Source: Vespa crabro (taxonomy: Eukaryota; Arthropoda; Insecta; Hymenoptera; Vespidae). From it: a stretch of DNA of 64,000 nucleotides. Where the stretch lies: NCBI RefSeq assembly GCF_910589235.1, contig NC_060956.1, positions 20,831,973 to 20,895,972 of the forward strand, in the 5' to 3' direction. This document shows positions 25,290-38,005 of the stretch, piece after piece; position 1 is the stretch's first letter; every line of letters begins with the position of its first letter. Below the pieces are notes generated by a model. The model ran no database searches. It worked only from the letters and a program-made list of their open reading frames with translations, and was not told where the DNA came from. The translations under genes were made by a program, and so were the position numbers.

Positions 25290-26350
25290 ATATATACATA
25301 CATACACATAGATGGGGCAGAGTATACGGATATTCATGATAGAAGCGTATCGAGGTTGTTACGAATATAGAGAAGATAGTTAGATACCTACGGAATACGG
25401 AAAAGTCTTAGCACAACTCTTCACACGCATAAATACTCACGCGGCTCATCGAGGACAAAAGGAAATATACAATGATTTTACAGTTACTCTTGCAATTAGA
25501 AAAGTCATAAACATTCGGATGTATAAAAAGAAATATCCTCTTTTCTTTTTACGCTCATAAACACAAAAGCATTTATTCATTGTTATCGTATATCATATAT
25601 CTCCTGTATGTTAAATTCTTATCTATATATTATATTATATATATATATATATATATTCTTTGTGTGAGCGTATATCTAGATAAAAATAATACAAGATTAG
25701 ATTCAATTAAACGACCTTGTTTTAATTATCGAATGACAAAGGCACCGATTCGAGAAAAACGAATTCCTTAGGGATCTGAAGCTACGAGTAAACTCAGACC
25801 GTAATATCGCATAAATACGAATAAAAATCAATCCGCCATCGAAACTAATGATATAACGTTTCAATAGACTAGATGGTAAAAACAAAAAGAAAAGAAAAGA
25901 AAAGAAAAAAAAAAGAAAGAAAGAAAGAAAAAGAAAAAAGGGTTCGATTTTTTCGAGGATATCCTCACGAAGATGAATTCAATCGAAACGAACGAGATAT
26001 TAAGAAATTCCATTTCATTTTTTCTCTCTATCTATCTCTCTCTCTCGTTTTTGCTCTTTCTTTCTCATCTCGTTTATTGTGTCTCCTTTATCTATTTAAA
26101 TAGTTTCGTAACCGATAGTTTCACGCTGCAACGCCGCCGTTGACAAGATATAATACTCGTTCGTTCCTTTACGTAATTCTTATACGACACGTCCCTCTCT
26201 TTATTATCGAGCTACTACCTTTTTTTTTTAGTTTTTTTTGTCGTCTTCCCTTTCCCTCTTTCCTCGCTCATTTCCTTTCCTTCCCCTCTCGGGGCTCGTC
26301 GTTGCTCTTTTCGTTAGAGCTCTTTGTTAATGCATATATTAAATATACAT

Positions 26351-27024
26351 GATTTATTTTAAGTAAATCGAAGAGAATTCATTCATTGATTTTTTATATC
26401 TTGACTTTTGAAATCTCTTTTGAAAAATTATATCTTCCAATTTAAGATACCATTTGAGATGGTTAAAGATATTGTTATGTATTAAAGATAAGAAAAAAAA
26501 AAAAGAAAAAAAAAAAAAAAGAAAGAAAAAGAAATAATAATTACAATTGATCGATTGTTTAGTTTCTAGATAATTTATTATCACTCATTTCTCTCGAATA
26601 ATTTATAATTAATATTCGTGTTTTATATTTACTTATAATCAATTTAATTCAATGATTTGTTACAAGTAAATCTTTCATTCGTTTGAATATTCAAATTTTT
26701 ATTTTTGATAACTAATGAATAATATATCTTGTAATTTTTAATTTTATTTTAGAGGATTAAAAATAATATTATATATAAATGGTAATTAGAAAAATAAGAT
26801 ACTCTTGAACGATTCGTTTTTCTTATTTCTAGTTCTTAGATGAATTTATTGCGCATAAATCTTACGTGTAATTTATTAATGTTCGCTTTTATATTTATAT
26901 TCAATAAATTCTATGATTTATTATAAATAAATTGTTTGTTCATCGAATTTTCAAATTTTTTACTTTTGTATTCTATTGATAAATAGTTGTAATAATTTTA
27001 AGTTTCATTCGAGATGATTAGAAA

Positions 27025-27066
<42 letters not shown>

Positions 27067-27225
27067 CATTATTATTATTATCATTATATATAAGGTAATT
27101 AGAAAAACGAGATATACTTGACCGATTCATTATTTTTATTCTTAGTTCCTAGATAAGCTATTGCGTCTAGTTCTTTCCTGCAATTTATCAGTATTCGTGA
27201 CTATAGTTATACGCAATGCACTGTA
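26351..27225. repeat. Three-copy diverged tandem repeat, period about 260-300 bp
   Basis: Landmarks repeat in the same order: GATTTATTTTAAGTAAATC (26351), GATTTGTTACAAGTAAATC (26654) and GATTTATTATAAATAAATT (26915). Each is followed by a TTCAAATTTTT-type segment, a TTNNAGATGGTTA/GAGGATTA/GAGATGATTA segment, then GGTAATTAGAAAAA (copies 2 and 3) and TTCTTAGATGAATT/TTCCTAGATAAGCT. Copy 3 carries a (TTA)n expansion at 27029-27086 and copy 1 a poly-A insertion. Confidence 0.85.
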
Positions 27226-27831
27226 GATAGAAGATAAACAATGTGTAGACAGTTGGGAAAGGAGGTAGCAGCGCATCGCACGTATCTTTGATTCTTATTT
27301 ATAGGTAGCCAAAACCAAGGCCAATTCTTGGCGTTTCAACACGCGATTCGTGGGCACTATGATTTCATTCTAATCATTGATTCTCCTTTTATCTCTAGCT
27401 AACTTTATGCAATTACAATTTTCGACAATGATCGTTTTATTTAATTCTCGAGTAAATTCGTCAAGGATAATAGCCTTTTTTGTTTTCTTTTATCTTTTCT
27501 TTTTTCTTTTCTTGTCCTTTTATTCTTGTTCTTTTTTTTTCTGTTTGTTTATTTATTAATTTCTTTTGTTTTTTTTACTTCTTCATTCTTTTTTCTTTCT
27601 TCCTCTTCTTCTTCTTTTCTTTTTTCATTTTTTTCTTCGACGAAGCTCGAATCGGGATAAGTTAAGAAGGTGATTTTTAACCTTGAACAGCTGCGAAATA
27701 ATGTCGAGGAATAGCATGCCAGTGCCAAATTATTGCAGTACGAACGATTCAACCAAAACTGACATGAGACCTAATCACGAACGATTTGGTTGCCTCCTAT
27801 AATAGTTCTCTATTTTTTTTTTCTTTTTCTT

Positions 27832-27871
<40 letters not shown>

Positions 27872-28559
27872 ACTAGTTATTCGTCATTAACAAGATCCGT
27901 TTAAATTCCATCCTACGAAATTGTTTGTTCTAACAAAAACTTTATAAACGACATTACATATGTTAAATATCGTTCTTACACTTTAGTAAGATTATTTTTT
28001 TTTTCTTTTTTCTTTCTTTTTTTTTCTTTGTTTTCGCATCATTTGATGATCTAAACAAAAAAAAAAAAAAAAAAAGAAAACAAAAAGAAAAAAAGAAGCA
28101 AAAGAAAATCACACATATTCAATGATATAAAATTTATGAATATTTCAACGTATCAATTTATCGCATAAAACGATTCGAAATGATTCTTGAAGGTTTTTAA
28201 GACAATCGTTTATGAGTTTCATCGAATGTTTTATTCCATGACCAGATTTCTCGGAGTTTTTCTTCGACGAACACGATAAAGAAGTCATTATCGTTGTTAC
28301 TGTTATTATCATCACGCCAAGGTGAAAAAAAAAATTATATATATATATATAATTATATATATATATAATTATATATAATATATATACACACTTTCTCGAC
28401 TATGACTCATACGTATTTAATAATTGTAGATGAGTTACATTGTAAGTATAACGAAAAGAAAGGACGAGTTTCGAAAAGAAAGATTGATACGAATTAAACA
28501 GGAAATCATTGATTCTTTCGAAGTTGATATTGTTGATTTTATCTCTGTTGTTTTTTTTT

Positions 28560-29200
28560 TGTTCTTTTTTTTTTTTTTGTTACGCAGAGAAATAAAATTT
28601 CACGATAACGTATAACCTCTTACGTTATCTCGAAAGATCGATCAAAATTCTAACGAGAAGTCGATTCGTTCGACGTTGTTATTGTCGATTTTGTTTTCGA
28701 AGTTATAATCTTTAAAAAAAAAGAGAGAATAACGAAGAGATACAAGAGTTTCACAACCTGTATCGTTGAATTAGTTAACAACCTTTTAAGCTTTTTTTTT
28801 TTTTTTTTTTTCCTCGGTAGATCGATACCGAGCACTAACGAAGTCGTTTTCTCTCTTTCCTTTGATACAACTTAAGTTATAATTTAAAAAAAAAAAAAAA
28901 AAAAGAAAAAGAGAGAGAGAGAGAATAACGAAGGGTTTCACAACTCGTATCGTTGAATTAGTTAACAACCCTTTAAGCTTTATTTTTTTTTCTTCTTTCT
29001 TTCTTTTTTTTTTTCTCTCCGATAGATCGATCCGAACTCTAATAAAGTCGATTCGTTCGACGTTGATATTTTTGATTTAGTTTTCTCTCTTTCCTTTGAC
29101 ATTATATAAACTATTTAAAAGATAAAATAACAGAGAATAATAAGTTTCACGACGGGCACGTATTATTGTGAAAAGGTTAATAAACCTCACTCCCGCTACC
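28560..29200. repeat. Four-copy diverged tandem repeat, period about 150-210 bp
   Basis: The landmark TTTCAC with its AAT-rich left flank recurs at 28598, 28749, 28936 and 29145. Units 2 and 3 share ATCGTTGAATTAGTTAACAA exactly, 187 bp apart. Later landmarks recur too: AGATCGAT.., CTAACGA/CTAATAA and GAAGTCGATTCGTTCGACG or variants. Each unit contains a poly-T or poly-A run of different length. Confidence 0.85.
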
Positions 29201-29215
29201 CCCCCCCCCCCCCCC
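29199..29215. repeat. Poly-C tract (17 C)
   Basis: An uninterrupted C17 at the right end of the four-copy tandem array, followed by further C-rich sequence. A second C-run lies at about 29494-29505. Confidence 0.9.
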
Positions 29216-30455
29216 ATCCTCCCTCACCCCACTTCCTTGTCTTAGAACCGTATAGATTTTTTTTTCCATGTCTTTGTCTTTCGATGAAGGACAAACGATC
29301 GTTGAATTTCATTTGGGATACCAAACGAGAAACAATATAAAAATGTTTTCGATGTGTTCCCTCTTTGCGTTTCATGCTCCGATCGTCGTCGAGTCGGTCG
29401 ACGAAAGAAGAAAACCGTTATTTCGAGAGTCGAGTCAAGAACTCTCGAGGGTCAAACAGTCAGAGCGCGTTGACTCTCTTCGAATTTTTTTTCCCCCCCC
29501 CCCTTCTTCTTCTTCTTCTTCTCACGTGTATGTGTTTTCTTTTTTCTTTCTTTCTTTCTTTCTCTTCTCTCTTGCTCTGTCTCTCTCTGTCTCTCTCTCT
29601 CTCTCTTTCTCTTTTTAAACCTCCGAAAACAATTCGGTTCAACGTTCTTACTGGAGTCGTCGTGTTCGCGTTCCTTGACATCATTGTAGGAAAATTTTTC
29701 GAGAGGAAAAAAAGAAAAATAAGAAAACAAAAAGGGAAAAGATAAATAAAGAAAATGTCGAATATTAAATCGAACAAAATTTCTTCTTCCTTATGTATTT
29801 TACACATTGTACGTATCGAAACGAAGATCATATCTATCGATCTGTCGAGGAAAATTAACCGATGTAATATATCGAGATGCGACATATCGTTTAATGACGC
29901 ACATACAATCTCGAGTGTATTACGCTTCTTGTGAAATTGTAGTGGTTTTGGTTGCATAATATGCAAGATGACCCAGATTTACGAGCACCTTCTTTGCCAC
30001 CCACTCGCTCTGTCCTCGTTACAGCTTCGAGATTTTCCCTCTTTTTTCCTCTCCCTTTTCCTTTTCCTTTTCTTTTCCCTTTCTTTTCCTTTTTCTTCGC
30101 TAGACTTCCTCCATTCCAACCCAATCCCCCACCCACCTACCCTCTCTCCTTCCCTCCCCTTTCTCCGATCTAAAAGCAAAAGCTTTTTGTCTTTTCACTT
30201 CGAAACGAACGTCGTTCCCTTTATTTACGTATCTCTGTTAAAATATAGATTTTACTTTACTTTTTGAAATACTTTTCGTCGGAACAAAGTGGTGTCCCAT
30301 CGAGACGAATCGATCCGATAGTTTCGTTGCCAAATGCCGTGTCTTTCTTTTTTTACTTTTCTTTAACTTTTTCCTTTTAATCATCGATTTTAACGACAGT
30401 TTTGTTTGATTCATTGATCCTCAAAAAATAATAATTAATGTGTACATTACGATTC

Positions 30456-30501
<46 letters not shown>
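30456..30501. repeat. (ATT)n
   Basis: About 15 ATT units. Similar runs lie at 24779-24810, 46083-46113 and 53849-53897. Confidence 0.95.
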
Positions 30502-30833
30502 GTTTCCTTACCGTTTAGAAATTTATTGTACGTCTCGATCAATTTGGACTTCATTTTCCTTTCTTTTTCTTTGTTTCTTTTTTCTTCTTTTCTCTCTCTT
30601 TTTTCTTTTTTTTTTTGTTCTTAAATAATTTCTTCGACAAAATTTGGGCATGTTGTTTACGCTCAAAGACGTCGTTCCAAATGAAGGAGTCGCGGATTTA
30701 CTCTTTAATACGACGACGGGTGAACATCCCCTTTGATAAAGGCTTCTTCGTAAAAACAACGACGTAAGCTCTAATCGATTAATCCACTTGAACGACGGAG
30801 ACGACTAGGGGCGAGAAAACGTACGCGTTTATT

Positions 30834-30871
<38 letters not shown>

Positions 30872-30958
30872 GATAAGAAAAGAAAAAAGAAAAAAAATAG
30901 AAAGAAAGAAAAAACGGCTTCCTTATGCGCGAGGCTTCTCGCTCGTCAACTTCTATTA

Positions 30959-31014
<56 letters not shown>
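30959..31014. repeat. (TA)n
   Basis: 56 bp uninterrupted, adjoining the tandem array that starts at 31031. Confidence 0.95.
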
Positions 31015-31015
<1 letters not shown>

Positions 31016-31030
31016 TTGTTCGAAAATTAT

Positions 31031-31590
31031 AATGTCTTGTAAGTGGATATATATAAATCGGAGAATACATTTTTATGATTTCTAAATTAATTTCAGTTAT
31101 TTGATTGAGATTTAATTTTTTTTTCTTTTTTTATATGGACACGGGTCACAGTGTAAAAATAAGATGTTTCTTAGATTTTAATAATTATCTTACTTAATTT
31201 TCTTCAAAGTTGTACGTATAGTAAAAAAAAAAAAGAGAGAGAGAGAGAGGAGAGAGAAAGCATTGTCTTATATTTAATGTAATCGAAAAAGACATTTTCA
31301 TAATTTTTAAATCGACACCATTTGTTATAAAAAAAAAATTTGTTTAATATCTATAAAAACAGAACGCAGTATAAAAATAATATGTCTTTTTCGCAGATTG
31401 AAATATATATTTTGATTTTTGTTGAAACTTTCGCGTATAGCAGAAAAAAGAAAAAAAAAGAAAAAAAAAGAAAAAAAAAGAAAAAATAAAAAGGAAAGAA
31501 ACGAGAAGATAATAGTTTTCCATTTTTCTACGTTACCTCTATAAACGTTGGAAGACAATTTAATGCCTCGTAAATATCGAGGTATTTAAT
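31031..31590. repeat. Two-to-three-copy diverged tandem repeat, period about 220-300 bp
   Basis: CAGTGTAAAAATAAGATGT near 31150 matches CAGTATAAAAATAATATGT near 31366. The segments around ATTTTTATGATTTCTAAATTA and ATTTTCATAATTTTTAAATCG also match. CGTATAGTA/CGTATAGCA is followed by purine-rich microsatellites in both copies. A partial third copy starts near 31562 (AATGCCTCGTAAAT against AATGTCTTGTAAGT at 31031). Confidence 0.75.
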
Positions 31591-32442
31591 ACTAACTTTC
31601 ACGTTTACCCATATGTTAATTTACGAATAAAAAGGAAAAAAAAAGAAAAAGAAAAAGAAAGACAAAAAAAAAATCAAAAAGACGCGAGACGCCCGACCGA
31701 TTTCAGTACACAGTACTAGTTTAGTAATTAGTTATAGTAAACTGCTTCGTTAAGCTCGAGTAAATCCTATGGGAGTAAAAGGAGAGAAGGAAAGAAAAAA
31801 GGAATTCGACTTTCATTGATTATCTATCGTTTATCGGATAATTCTTATTTCATTTACTCATTAGAATTTTTTTAAATAAAAATTCAATGACTTGGTTATT
31901 GTATATGTATGCATTTAAATATACATATGTATACTATATATAGTTTATCTATTTGAATTTATTTATTAACATACAAATAATTTACTATTATTCTCAATTT
32001 CGAATCTTAAAATGTATGATTGTGTTTATATAGATATAATTTTTTTTAAGAGATATATCCACACATACACACGTACATACACACATATGTATATATGTAT
32101 ATATGTATATATGCATGTATAAATATGTATGTATGTATGTAAGATAAAATTATCATCGTTTTGCAAATTACATTTTAACATTTATGATCTTTCGAAATAG
32201 AAAATATTTTCTTGTCGAAGGGCAACTCAATGTTGACGATAAAACAATGTTTTTCTCGATCGTAATCGTATATTGTTAAGTTGACGTAATTATTTTTTGT
32301 CCTTCGCGTAATATGTTCGAAAAAAGATGAGAGAGAGAGAGAGAGAGGAGGGGGGAGAGCATAGGAAAAATCCAAATCATTCTAATCTTAGAAAACACGC
32401 GAATGAAAATGTACGAAACGGGCGATTATTAGAAACTGTCTA

Positions 32443-32518
32443 TACATACATACATACATACATACATACATACATACATACATACATACATACATACATA
32501 CATACATACATACATACA
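32443..32518. repeat. (TACA)n
   Basis: About 19 perfect TACA units, the longest tetranucleotide run in the window. Confidence 0.95.
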
Positions 32519-32862
32519 AAGATTTACTTAGTTAATAATTATTCGAATTTTATTTTTCATCTTTTCGTGACTGTTACGTATACTCTAAATATACATATAT
32601 ACATATGTACATACATACATATGTACATACATACATGTATACGTAGATACGTACATGAATTAGTATAATACCATGATATTTTTCTTTCAACATACATCGG
32701 TTGATTTAGACGCACCTTAAAACGAGAACGCTTTACTTGTGTCGAACATGTAAGACACTCCATATGTGTACAGGTGCCTGAAATGCGAACGAAGCTAGTC
32801 ACGGGATACCACTTTTACTGGGAGTTTGTGAAATAGGAGCACAAGCATACATAACTAAGTAC

Positions 32863-32901
<39 letters not shown>

Positions 32902-33054
32902 CATACATACATATATATACGTAAGCTCAGGAACGTTGCAACTGTCCCTGGAACATAACGCTAATATATAATTTATACTTTTCAAGTGATAATCTCATGT
33001 TAATCTATTATATTTTCAAAAGATACGACAATTTTATGTTACTATAATTATAAT

Positions 33055-33058
<4 letters not shown>

Positions 33059-33096
<38 letters not shown>
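33059..33096. repeat. (TA)n
   Basis: 38 bp. A further (TA)n run lies near 32863-32896. Confidence 0.9.
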
Positions 33097-33100
<4 letters not shown>

Positions 33101-33366
33101 GTAGTATTTATACATATTCATACAATTGTGGAAGAAGGATTAAAAGAGTGAGTTTTAATTGGGTAATTTTGAAAAAATTCGCATGTTCTTTCTAGATTAT
33201 TCGAAGGAACGAAGATAATTTTAAAAGCCGTCTCTGCGGGAATCTATTTGTGGTTTTCATAAGGAAGAGAAATGTAAATGGAACTACTGTTTGGCTAAGT
33301 CATTAAATTCGGAAACGTAGGCGTTGAATGATCTGGTATAACATCGACATCCGCATTTTTCATCCC

Positions 33367-33409
<43 letters not shown>

Positions 33410-33908
33410 CTATTTACGATCGACCAAAACCGAGAGGTTCGTAAAAATATGCTAGTACGAAATAAAAGAAAAATAAAAAAAAAAATAAAAAAAGAAAGGA
33501 AAACAAGAAAAAAGAAGAACGAGAGAAAGAAATAAATTCAATTGAAAGCCTCGAACGTGGAATTTTCATTCATGTATATTCTCTCGAGTACACGAAAACA
33601 TCATCATCGTCAGTATTATCCTCCATTGGTCCAATAGAATACTCTTTCAGATATCGATAGATCATCGATCTGGCCATTACCTTAGATTGATTATCCCATA
33701 TAAAATCAAATACTATATGTATAACACTTACTATCATTTCTATGTGCTTCGCATAAAACTACGTGTGATATCTCTTTTTTTTTCACCCCTTCTCTTTCTC
33801 TCTTTCAACCCTTAACTTTTTTATTCTTCGATATCAGCTAACTCGTTTATTTCATACGTGAGATCGACTCGACTCTTTTTTTTTTTTTCCATAAAAATTT
33901 TTCTCTTT

Positions 33909-33947
<39 letters not shown>

Positions 33948-34396
33948 TTTTTTTTCTTTATAGATTTTTTTTGGGCAATTAAAATGACCAATCGTAAAGA
34001 AGAAAATCAGATCCATTCAGGACGTTATACTTTTCATAATTTTTCATCAAAAACTCGTCCGTTTCTTTTTTTTTTTTCTTTTTTTTTCTTTTTTTTTTCT
34101 TTTTGTTTTTCTCTTTTGTAATGAAAATGTATCAAGTAAATACAAGCTACGAACCGTTGTCGATCCATTTCTCTGTTCATATATAGTCGAACCTACTTTC
34201 ACCCGTTCAGAACTAGTTTCACTGTTTATTATTTTTAGATAAGATACATATGTATTATATATATATATATACGCAGAAGAGATGGAGGAATTTAATACAT
34301 GATAAAAACATTATTTATAAACAATCCTTTATTTTAATGTTCTTATTAAGATAAGATCATAGGATAAAATTATTGAAAAGAATGAATAATTTTCCG

Positions 34397-34461
<65 letters not shown>
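34397..34461. repeat. (TC)n
   Basis: About 65 bp with TTT interruptions. A shorter TC run lies at 33911-33944. Confidence 0.95.
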
Positions 34462-34464
<3 letters not shown>

Positions 34465-34950
34465 GTCTACTTTCACTTGTTCAAACTTGTCCGCTTTTTA
34501 TTGAAATTTCTTGTGAACCACCGCTATTGTATGAATATAATAAGAATAAATAGTCCATTGGAAATAATCTTAAACGTCGAGAATACTATTTCAAGAATTA
34601 TGGTAATTTTTATTTAATTGGTGATCAAGAAAAAAGAAGTGATCTTTTCTTTACAAAGGGAGAAAGGGAAATGTAAATTATATTCTTTATATTAATCAAA
34701 GTTACGAGTATCTTTTGATAAAAAAGAAAAACGTTTCTCGTAAAAGGATTTCTAATTCGAGGATGTATATTTTGGAAGATACCGCAAATCGTTCGATAGT
34801 AGCAGAATGGTATAGTCTTTGCGACTGGAGGAGGGACTGAGCTCTGGAATAGGTCCGCCCGGGATAACGTACATACATCCCTCCGATACTTTGACTGGCC
34901 GACCCACTTTAGAGCTCGTAGTTTGTGAAAGTGGAGCGAACGTGTAGTGT

Positions 34951-35003
34951 GGACGTAAACGTTGATTCCTGTTTCCTTTTTATTTGTTTATTTATACATA
35001 TAC

Positions 35004-35038
<35 letters not shown>

Positions 35039-35200
35039 TATTGATTGATTGATTAATTGATTGATTGATTGATTTATTTATTTATTTTCAAAATATTATA
35101 TCAATAAATTTAATAAAATTGGTGTTCGCGTAAACATTGATTCTCGATTTCATTTTATTCGTTTATATATATATATATATATTTTTTTTTTTCTTTTTGC
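34951..35200. repeat. Two-copy diverged tandem repeat, period 175 bp
   Basis: GTAAACGTTGATTCC at 34955 matches GTAAACATTGATTCT at 35130. Both are followed by a TTTCNTTTTATTNGTTTAT stretch and then a (TA)n run. Confidence 0.75.
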
Positions 35201-35816
35201 ATTACACCGATTAATCGTCAATGCATCGAAAAATTTTTCAAAATTCTTACTCGCACCAAATCATGATTATTGATTTTTTTTTCTCCTTTCATTTTTTGTA
35301 TACATTTACGTATACCTTTTTCTTCCCTCCCCTTTACATATAAATTATCATCGATGCTTTATAAAAACGAAAAAACATTTTAATCAAAATTCGCGTTCAT
35401 CGATTATTATCTACGATGAAGATACAAGAAGTGAAAAAGATTGAAGAAATTGAAAGATGATCACGATTATTAACTGTTAATTGTCGGTTCTTTCACGTTG
35501 CTTAATGTAAATTCGAATCGATAACAAATTTAATACCAACATACATACATACATACATACGCGAATCTCGATATCGAGTGAGTATTTAAAATTCATTCAC
35601 CGTCGCAGTCGAGATTTGTTTTCGTATTTCGGTCGGCGAATCGAATCGAACGAAACTGACCTACATAAATATTCTGGGAAAAGCGGTTGGCGATGACTCT
35701 GGCAATCCGACGCGCGACGTTGTATGCGGAACGTGGAAAAAAAGAAAAAGGAAAAAGAAAAAGAAAAAAATACGGAGTGCCGAGAGCGGAGCTGGATTGC
35801 GTCTTTGCTCTCATTG

Positions 35817-35850
35817 TCAGTTTCCGCGGATGGATCGACGCGAAAAGACG
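35817..35850 (+). promoter_or_regulatory. Candidate Inr + DPE core promoter
   Basis: TCAGTT at 35817-35822 matches the insect initiator. Taking A 35819 as +1, positions +28 to +32 (35846-35850) read AGACG, a match to the downstream promoter element consensus RGWYV at the exact required spacing. It lies in a GC-rich, repeat-free island (about 35595-35875). The pair could occur by chance about once or twice in a window this size, so location is the main support. No downstream gene is identified. Confidence 0.3.
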
Positions 35851-35883
35851 AACGCTTGCGCGCTCTCTATTCCACGTTTTTTC

Positions 35884-35888
<5 letters not shown>

Positions 35889-35926
<38 letters not shown>

Positions 35927-35946
35927 TTCTCTCTTTGCTTTTTCCT

Positions 35947-35981
<35 letters not shown>
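35889..35981. repeat. Two (TC)n blocks
   Basis: TC runs at 35889-35922 and 35949-35981, separated by a C/T-rich spacer, directly 3' of the candidate core promoter island. Confidence 0.9.
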
Positions 35982-35982
<1 letters not shown>

Positions 35983-36180
35983 GTATATATATATGTATAC
36001 ATTTATCTATCTCCTTTTCTAACGAACGAAATAAAAAAACAAAAGAGATCGTATTACTGTTACTATAAAGAAAATACAGAAAACTTGTAATTTCATTTTA
36101 CATCGTGATTACTTTTGTTTTATTTTCTCGTTAATGGCTAACCACCTTAGAGATCGATTTTCGATATATATATATACATG

Positions 36181-36185
<5 letters not shown>

Positions 36186-36222
<37 letters not shown>
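36186..36222. repeat. (TA)n
   Basis: About 37 bp. Confidence 0.95.
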
Positions 36223-36224
<2 letters not shown>

Positions 36225-36422
36225 TGTGAAATCGAGCGAGCTAATGAGAAAGAGAATCGAAATTGAAGGAACTTTTTTTTAATGTTAGACAAGCACCTAA
36301 CAAGTTCGTTTCATGAAATAAAAGTTGAACCGTATTTTATTCGGTAGAATAAGTTAACATTAAGAGTGAGTATAGAACGAAACTCGGAGAACGAGGTACC
36401 GGAAAAGAGAGAGAGTAAGAGA

Positions 36423-36457
<35 letters not shown>

Positions 36458-36807
36458 AGAGAGAGAGAGAGAGGGAGGGAGTTTATTTTCGGTTTGCGTT
36501 TCTCGAGTGCGTTCTTTTGGCGATCCAGCGTCAGAGAGGATCGACGAGAACGCAGTTTCACTGAGCTCTGAGCCAGAAGCATCGACTTTTGCGAACGAAA
36601 GAAAACGAAGAAGAAGGAGGAGAAGGAGGAAAAGGAGGATGAAGAATGAAGAAAGCAAAGCGATTTCTCATTCGTTGTTCGTTGTTCGTTTTTTCTTTTT
36701 TTCTTTTTTTTTTTTTTTTCCCCCTCTAGAGAATGCAATATCTATTTATATTTAGAATTCTCACACGCGAATTTGTGAAAGAGAGAAGGAAAGAGAGAGA
36801 AAGAGAA

Positions 36808-36838
<31 letters not shown>

Positions 36839-36998
36839 TAATATTTTATTAAAATATTTCTCTACTAAATCATGTGAAACTCTACTTTTATTTCATTCGA
36901 AGAAAAAAAGACGGAGAGAGAAAGAGAGAGAAATTTCTACAAGAATATTTTATACATATACATTTTACTTGAAAGCAATTCGATATTATTTAGAACTG

Positions 36999-37028
36999 TC
37001 GATCGATCGATCGATCGATCGATCGATC
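36999..37028. repeat. (GATC)n palindromic microsatellite
   Basis: Seven self-complementary GATC units that could form a cruciform. A second (GATC)n lies at 54755-54778 and a short one at 6883-6904. Confidence 0.95.
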
Positions 37029-37421
37029 AAACCAATGAACGAACGATACAAGTTCGATGACTGATTAAATCAGCAGATTCGTATTTCGCAGAGTAAATGT
37101 TAAGCCTCGAGTTAACCGTATGTATGCAACTTTACAGTATGTCGAAAGAGTATTGCGATATTATTTAATGGTACAACTTTTAGGTCTAAGCAAATATCTG
37201 AATTTTTAAATCAGCATTTTTTTTTTTTTTTTGTTTTTTTTTTTCACATGCAGATACTGAGAGAAACGATAAATATCGTAATGTTGTATATTGCAACATC
37301 TATTTCCTTCTTTATATACAGTTTATAATTAATTGAAACGAAAGAATAAACGAAAAATGAAAATATCTAATAGAACATTATTTTTCTCTTAATAAAATTT
37401 GAAATAAAAATTGAAGGATAC

Positions 37422-37454
<33 letters not shown>

Positions 37455-37940
37455 GAAATACATCTCACGAAAAACGTAATGAATGTTATCAGAGCAAACT
37501 TCGGTTTAATTAAGCTTCGACATTGGACGAGATGAGATTCGTTTTATAACTTTTCGCAAATAACTTTTCATATTTAACGATGCGTACTTTCTAAAAGGGA
37601 TGGTCGGTAGTGTTGACGGTCGGTAGTGGTAATGGTGTTGTTGGTGATAATGGTGGTAGTGGTAATAGTGATGGTGGGTAACTACTTGAATATCGTGAAA
37701 GTTTTCCACGAATAGTAAAGGAAAACTCGTTTCCCCATTTCACGGTTGCGAACAACTTATCCTTTAAATAGAATCTCGAAGAGAGACAGGACGGTCGCTC
37801 GTCTTCTCCTTGAAAAGCTTCTCGTATCGCAACACCTTCGTAGTGTAGTTTTACGAGTAACAACGAGAGATATCTTAGAAGAAGAGAGATAGAAAGAAAT
37901 AAAGAAAGAAAGCAAGAAAAACAGAGACAGAGAGGAAAAA

Positions 37941-37946
<6 letters not shown>

Positions 37947-38002
<56 letters not shown>
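37947..38002. repeat. (GA)n
   Basis: About 56 bp. Confidence 0.95.

Positions 38003-38005
<3 letters not shown>

Larger units (their letters stand above)
18942..35594. other. Noncoding, pyrimidine-rich on the + strand; possible long intron
   Basis: TC and poly-T tracts predominate, together with (TA)n, ATT and TACA repeats and four diverged mid-length tandem arrays (24.8, 26.4, 28.6 and 31.0 kb); a fifth begins at 34.95 kb. Open frames in it are translations of repeats. No exon with protein-like composition was found. Confidence 0.55.
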
